From positions 2,640,001-2,704,000 of the forward strand of contig JAQPZY010001495.1 in assembly GCA_029931535.1 (NCBI GenBank): DNA of 64,000 nt. Direction: 5' to 3'. A program made the position numbers and the translations under genes. Of the stretch, positions 60,245 through 64,000 are shown in pieces (within the stretch, counting starts at the first letter, position 1; the number at the start of each line of letters is the position of its first letter). The stretch is from Margaritifera margaritifera. Taxonomy: Eukaryota > Mollusca > Bivalvia > Unionida > Margaritiferidae. The notes under the pieces are model-generated. The model ran no database searches. It was not told the origin of the DNA and worked only from the letters and a program-made list of their open reading frames with translations.

Positions 60245-61370
60245 AAACAACAAGTGCCAGACTCAAAAGCTTCGAGGACAGATGATATGCTGCCAACGCA
60301 CCGTCTTTTCTGCCTCAATGGAGGAGGTTCTGGCAAGACCACAAGAGCAATCGCCGTGTTTTGTAACCGCAATCCACTTATTCTTACCCAGACACCCCTA
60401 CTCGCAAATGAGGCGTAGTGTCAGTACGGCGTCAATATAAGCGAACAAAGCTACCATAGCTTCTTTCACTGAAACCGCCGAAAGGAATGCACGCCAGTAC
60501 GTATGGGTCAAAAATACATTCCGTGGGTTATTATTTGGGACGAGATTTGCACAGTCCCTCTCCCATTCTTGAGACCTTTCTCGAATGGGTAGAGATGTGG
60601 GGCGTTCAAGTGATCTTCTGTGGTGACCATGGCCTACCGCCACCCATAGCTGAAGAGTTGCTGCACGAGTATGTTGACCACAATAAAGAGGTAAAAGAAC
60701 ACTACTGTGCCAAGGACTAGGCCCTTAGAGGTCTAAGAAAGAGGATGTGTCTCAAATTTGACCGAGTTCAGTGCCAGGAGATGCGCAAGGTCTCTACTGT
60801 CTGTCGTGGCTGGAGTTTCTTTCTGGAACAGTGGAAGTCAACCGACACGCTCTTGGTTTCTCGCACAGCTGTGAGTGACAGTGCACAGGAAACACCTATT
60901 CGAGCGACACAAAAAGCACTTTTCAGACATGCCGGTCCCACTCTTGTACCATCCACAGGACAGTCGGTGTCAAAATATTTTGTTCGTGTTGCATGAACAA
61001 ACGAGCAGCAGGAGCTTGTTCTAAACGAAATTGTTGAGGTGAGCGTTACAACTGCCGAGCACGCTTTTGTCATACCATCCACAGACTGGTGTTTTGTCTA
61101 TGCAATTACTGGGCACAGCTCTCAGACGTTTACCATCAAATACCAGCGCAAGGTATGGATTGTCGACGATTACCTCCAATGGTCCAACCTCGCGTATTTG
61201 GTTATTTCCCGCGTGGACTATCTGTCTCAACTCGAGCGAGTCCCTTCGCCACCGGCTGAGAGGGCCGAAGTTAAGCGGACATCTAAGGAGCAAGAAATCA
61301 TCCAGATCATACAGAAAAAGAACATCGCATATAAGCACCATGACCAAGCCAATGGTTTCCTCTGTTCCAT
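60245..61370 (+). pseudogene. SF1 (Pif1/RecD-like) helicase relic
   Basis: All diagnostic helicase motifs occur in order. Walker A GGGSGKTT is at 60320-60343 (in CLNGGGSGKTTRAI); the DE box is at 60539-60544 in IIWDEICTV. CGDHGLPPPIAEELL (60622-60645 core) is motif III, and YAITGHSSQT (61099-61128) is motif V. NLAYLVISRV (to 61215) is motif VI. Walker A and the DE box are in one frame and motifs III, V and VI in another, so there is a frameshift between 60545 and 60620. Stops lie at 60718-60720 and 60994-60996. It continues in frame from the polymerase remnant side and into the HNH remnant, implying one multidomain protein. In a living element it would unwind DNA during replication. Confidence 0.8.
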
Positions 61371-61620
61371 CGAAAAGACAAGCACACTCAAGGTGGACGA
61401 CGTTCTAAGGCTTAATGAGCACCAAAATAACCGCTGTGCCGCCTGCAACATCGAAATGCTCTGGGCTTACGAGCCAAAAGGCACATAACAGTTCAGTGTA
61501 GATTGTCTGGACATCTCCAAGGGGCACTCAAAGGGCACTGTGAGGTTGCCCTGTTTGGAGTGCAACGCAAAAGAGCGGCTGTCGGAAAACGGGAACAGCG
61601 GGAACGACTGTCGGAGAACG
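61371..61620 (+). pseudogene. HNH endonuclease domain relic
   Basis: In the same frame as helicase motifs V and VI. LNEHQNNRCAACNIEMLW holds the first Cys pair (61435-61446). After a TAA at 61486-61488, QFSVDCLDISKGHSKGTV holds the Asp/His region (His 61525-61527). CLECN (61552-61566) is the second Cys pair. Spacing and residues fit a zinc-stabilised HNH nuclease, the beta-beta-alpha metal fold. It ends with a Lys/Arg/Asn-rich tail. HNH at the C-terminus of a polymerase-helicase polyprotein is uncommon and is the main reason I do not call this a standard Polinton. Confidence 0.75.
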
Positions 61621-61639
61621 AGTAAGAACAACAGACGGC

Positions 61640-62560
61640 AGGCTTTGACCTCAGCGACGTGTATCTTGACTGAGGACTGGGCCTGGTGGTAGTTGTGTGT
61701 CAGGGAGCAAAAAAACTGCAACTCCGTACGCGCTGCACCGTAGGAGGTAAGCAGATAATACAGTAAGGGCGAGCCGGTTTTAGCAACCGCAGTCTCTAAC
61801 CTGCATACCTTTACGGACCACACAGGGTCTTTGGCGCAACGTTACCCGCCTTCCAGCTCTCCCGGTGCATATAGGTACCGCATCAAGGTATCTGAGGGCA
61901 GGTGTTTCTCTTCCAGACCGACCAGTCTTTTCACGATTGGCATAAATAGGTCTTTTGTTACCCTGCCGCTTAGGGTGGTCACAACAGCCGAACACCGGCA
62001 AACCCACTGAGTGTTACGCGCGCTTGGAGTCGTTTCGACGGTGGAAAGAAGAATCTTCTAGGCATACTGTTACCTAAAGAGCCGCACGGCCAGAATACGG
62101 TTGATCCGTTCCACAATGCCTGCGCGCGGTGATTGCCGGTCTCACCCTGCCTCACCTGCACGCTGTGATTGGCCAAGAGTTGCGACGCAGCGCCCATAAA
62201 CACCGACTGGGGTCAACCTGCAGCGCTTTAAACGGCTCCACTTGTAGATACGTGCCAAATCGTCAGAGACTTTGGAAGCCTCCTTTGTGGCCAAGGTCTC
62301 GGCCTCCTTGAAACGCATAAATGTACGCTGTATCACCCAACCTTGTCGTGCAGCAGAAATAAGAGGTAAGCCTAGTGCACATTGTTAGGGGTTGAAATTC
62401 TAAATAACGGCCAGGGGATTATGCACGGTGCCGGCAGGTAAATCTGACACATGGCCTCCTTCTTGAGACACGCCCTGGCAACATCTTGTGAGACTTTCTC
62501 CCAGCTTCTTGACCACTGCCACGCCCTTCCAGTAACCTCTCGAGCTGTAGTATATTGCCG
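61640..62560 (-). pseudogene. Retroviral-type (DDE) integrase relic, convergent with helicase-HNH
   Basis: On the minus strand, about 62125-62080 reads GIVERINRILAVRLFR, equivalent to the VERFNRTLKxRL helix carrying the catalytic Glu in retroviral and Polinton integrases. Downstream come VVTTLSGRVTKDLFMPIVKR (about 61950), MRYLYAPGELEGG, then, after a stop, DPVWSVKVCRLE and LLYYLLTSYG (61760-61880), a C-terminal DNA-binding-like region. Upstream pieces to 62560 (such as FMRFKEAETLATKEASKVSD) fit the catalytic core weakly. Stops are frequent. It ends tail-to-tail with the HNH remnant, about 20-60 bp apart. Integrase plus DNA polymerase on one unit is the hallmark of self-synthesising transposons and related viruses. 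Confidence 0.6.
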
Positions 62561-62636
62561 CAAGCTTAGAATCCATTGCGTTATGTGGTTTTTAAACGTT
62601 TAGCAGTTTGCCGTCCTTTGTCGTTCCGTAACTCTG

Positions 62637-62704
62637 TACATGTATTATTAATATTCTTCTTATTCTTCTTATTATTATTGTTGCTATTATCATCATCATC
62701 ATCA

Positions 62705-62760
<56 letters not shown>

Positions 62761-62761
62761 T
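62637..62761. repeat. (CTT)n/(ATC)n/(ATT)n compound microsatellite
   Basis: Trinucleotide repeats: short CTT, then ATC, then about 60 bases of ATT. It marks the right edge of the GC-rich coding block. Confidence 0.95.
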
Positions 62762-63353
62762 TAACTCTTGTCCGTTATCCCGCTATACCACGCTCTTGAC
62801 CTACTTCCTTAGTACCTCCATGCATAACTTTACCGGGATATAATTTCTTTTGCACATTTTGATGATGCCGTTGATTTTTCGTCGTGCATGGTGTCAGTCC
62901 TTTGTTTCCAGCCTGGAATTAGGTAAAAACACTTTGGTCCTCCGCGTGATACGGACGATAAACACTTTTTTACACAGCTTTGTAGGGCTGATGGCAGCAT
63001 AAAATAGATATGTAGTTTACCGGTTTTTGACCTTTTTTTATTTTGTCTTCTGTCTTTATTCTGTTCTTTATCCTTTGTTAATTTCCCCGTCATTGAACCA
63101 CTAAACGTGTGTTTAGTGTTTGTTTTGAGGATGTAAATTGTTTTGTGGATGTAAATTGTTTCTTCAACTGGCGAAGATCTTGTTTAGCTCACAACGTTGG
63201 GACGCAATAACTTACAAATATTGCGGCTTACCTTCATTCAACATTAAATACTACAATCTTACAGTTCCGTGTGTGGTATTTTAATTTCAATCCATTATTT
63301 TTGCACACATGGATTAGAATTTCATACACATTTAAACAAAGATTAATTCATAT
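62762..63353. other. No feature seen
   Basis: Moderately GC-richer DNA grading back to AT-rich. Perhaps remnant flank of a mobile element; no domain is recognised. Confidence 0.4.
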
Positions 63354-63611
63354 TTATGAAAGGTGATGAGGACAGAGAAAATGCCATTCTAAGATATGAC
63401 ACCAAGCAATAGAATACCCAGAGAGGAATCCATGATCGTGGTAAACCCATTGACAAGCAAATGTACGCTGATCCGCAGTCTTCATATATCCTGTGAAATA
63501 CCTTCTACAGTACATATCCCAATGTGATCCAACCGCTACAGGTCTAACATTTAGGACAAAAAAAAAAAAAAAAAAAAAGGATAGATGGTATCTGGTACTG
63601 GTAATTTTCAC
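63354..63611 (-). other. Unrecognised 85-codon open frame, possible exon
   Basis: On the minus strand a run of A/T (T-rich on this strand, 63559-63579) followed by GTCCTAAATGTTAG could be a splice acceptor. Behind it the frame VAVGSHWDMYCRRYFTGYMK continues to a stop at 63354 with normal-looking composition (Trp, Cys, His present). I recognise no family. It may be a terminal exon, a transposon remnant or chance. Confidence 0.25.
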
Positions 63612-64000
63612 TTAGCTTTGGGCCAGAGCAACTACCAGCTAAATTTGCAGGACATATCATGTAGACTATTTGTTTCAAGATCTCCAAAATGACGTATTAG
63701 TCTAAACATTGAAATATGTAAATATGAACGGTTTCCATATTCTCCTCATGAGGTATTGGCTTACATATTCATGCGCCCTTCTTGTGTTCTTTGACAATAT
63801 TTTGTAAATAATGGTTAAAAAGAAATAATTCTGTTAATTCTTGAATTTCATTATTATTTTTGTAACTATTTTATTTTTTAGAATTTAACTTCATATTGTA
63901 CAGGATTCAAAAAAGTCAGTAAGCTTCAAGTCGATTGCACTCGTTCTGTAATTGATTTTCAAGCTTCATGACTTCATGAACATTAAAAAATATGAAGTTC
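63612..64000. other. No feature seen
   Basis: AT-rich DNA to the window end. Confidence 0.5.

Noticed and set aside
61467..61823. 118-codon minus-strand frame read as an independent gene
   Set aside because: Only its first third (61760-61823) fits the integrase tail; the rest is antisense to the HNH remnant.

Overview
The window looks like intergenic and intronic DNA from an animal nuclear genome. It is AT-rich, with long (AT)n, (CA)n and (CATA)n microsatellites, many minisatellites, tRNA-derived SINEs and relics of most major transposon classes. It holds one spliced host gene, a rhodopsin-type neuropeptide GPCR. The SINE style, repeat load and GPCR type suggest a lophotrochozoan, probably a mollusc and perhaps a cephalopod; that is inference. 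There are no bacterial-style operons, CRISPR arrays or rRNA genes.

Layout. Positions 1-13.2 kb: sparse DNA with two tRNA-derived SINEs (1440-1605 minus; 6309-6486 plus, with target-site duplication), a weak third SINE, a mariner transposase relic (2690-3260) and a ~26-bp minisatellite (4238-4815). 13.27-17.64 kb: a decayed Polinton/Maverick on the minus strand, with a chromodomain integrase and a protein-primed-type DNA polymerase. 20.08-20.43 kb: a broken copy of part of the GPCR's second exon. 26.06-36.83 kb: the two-exon GPCR (412 codons, minus strand, 9.5-kb intron). The intron carries a 29-bp minisatellite, a SINE-like unit, a Penelope-like tail, several microsatellites and, near its upstream end, a short DNA transposon beside a satellite that shares its terminal sequence. 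39.5-42.1 kb: low-complexity and minisatellite DNA. 44.24-46.33 kb: a Jockey/I-type LINE relic. 48.3-49.2 kb: inverted repeats and a Crypton-type tyrosine recombinase relic.

49.70-56.21 kb: a nearly complete, young Ty3/gypsy element on the minus strand. Its two 755-bp LTRs differ at 5 positions. Its pol has integrase upstream of reverse transcriptase, the order of the Gmr1-like clade. The 1260-codon pol frame is open but gag is broken. The element sits inside an (AT)n tract.

58.47-62.56 kb: the most unusual segment, a visibly GC-richer block of coding remnants. On the plus strand, in order, are a family-B-like DNA polymerase, an SF1 helicase (Walker A, DE box, GDxxxPPP, motif V and motif VI all recognisable) and an HNH nuclease, apparently from one large protein. 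On the minus strand, converging on it, is a retroviral-type integrase. I read it as the corpse of a self-synthesising transposon or integrated DNA virus whose layout does not match a standard Polinton. No intact product is encoded there.
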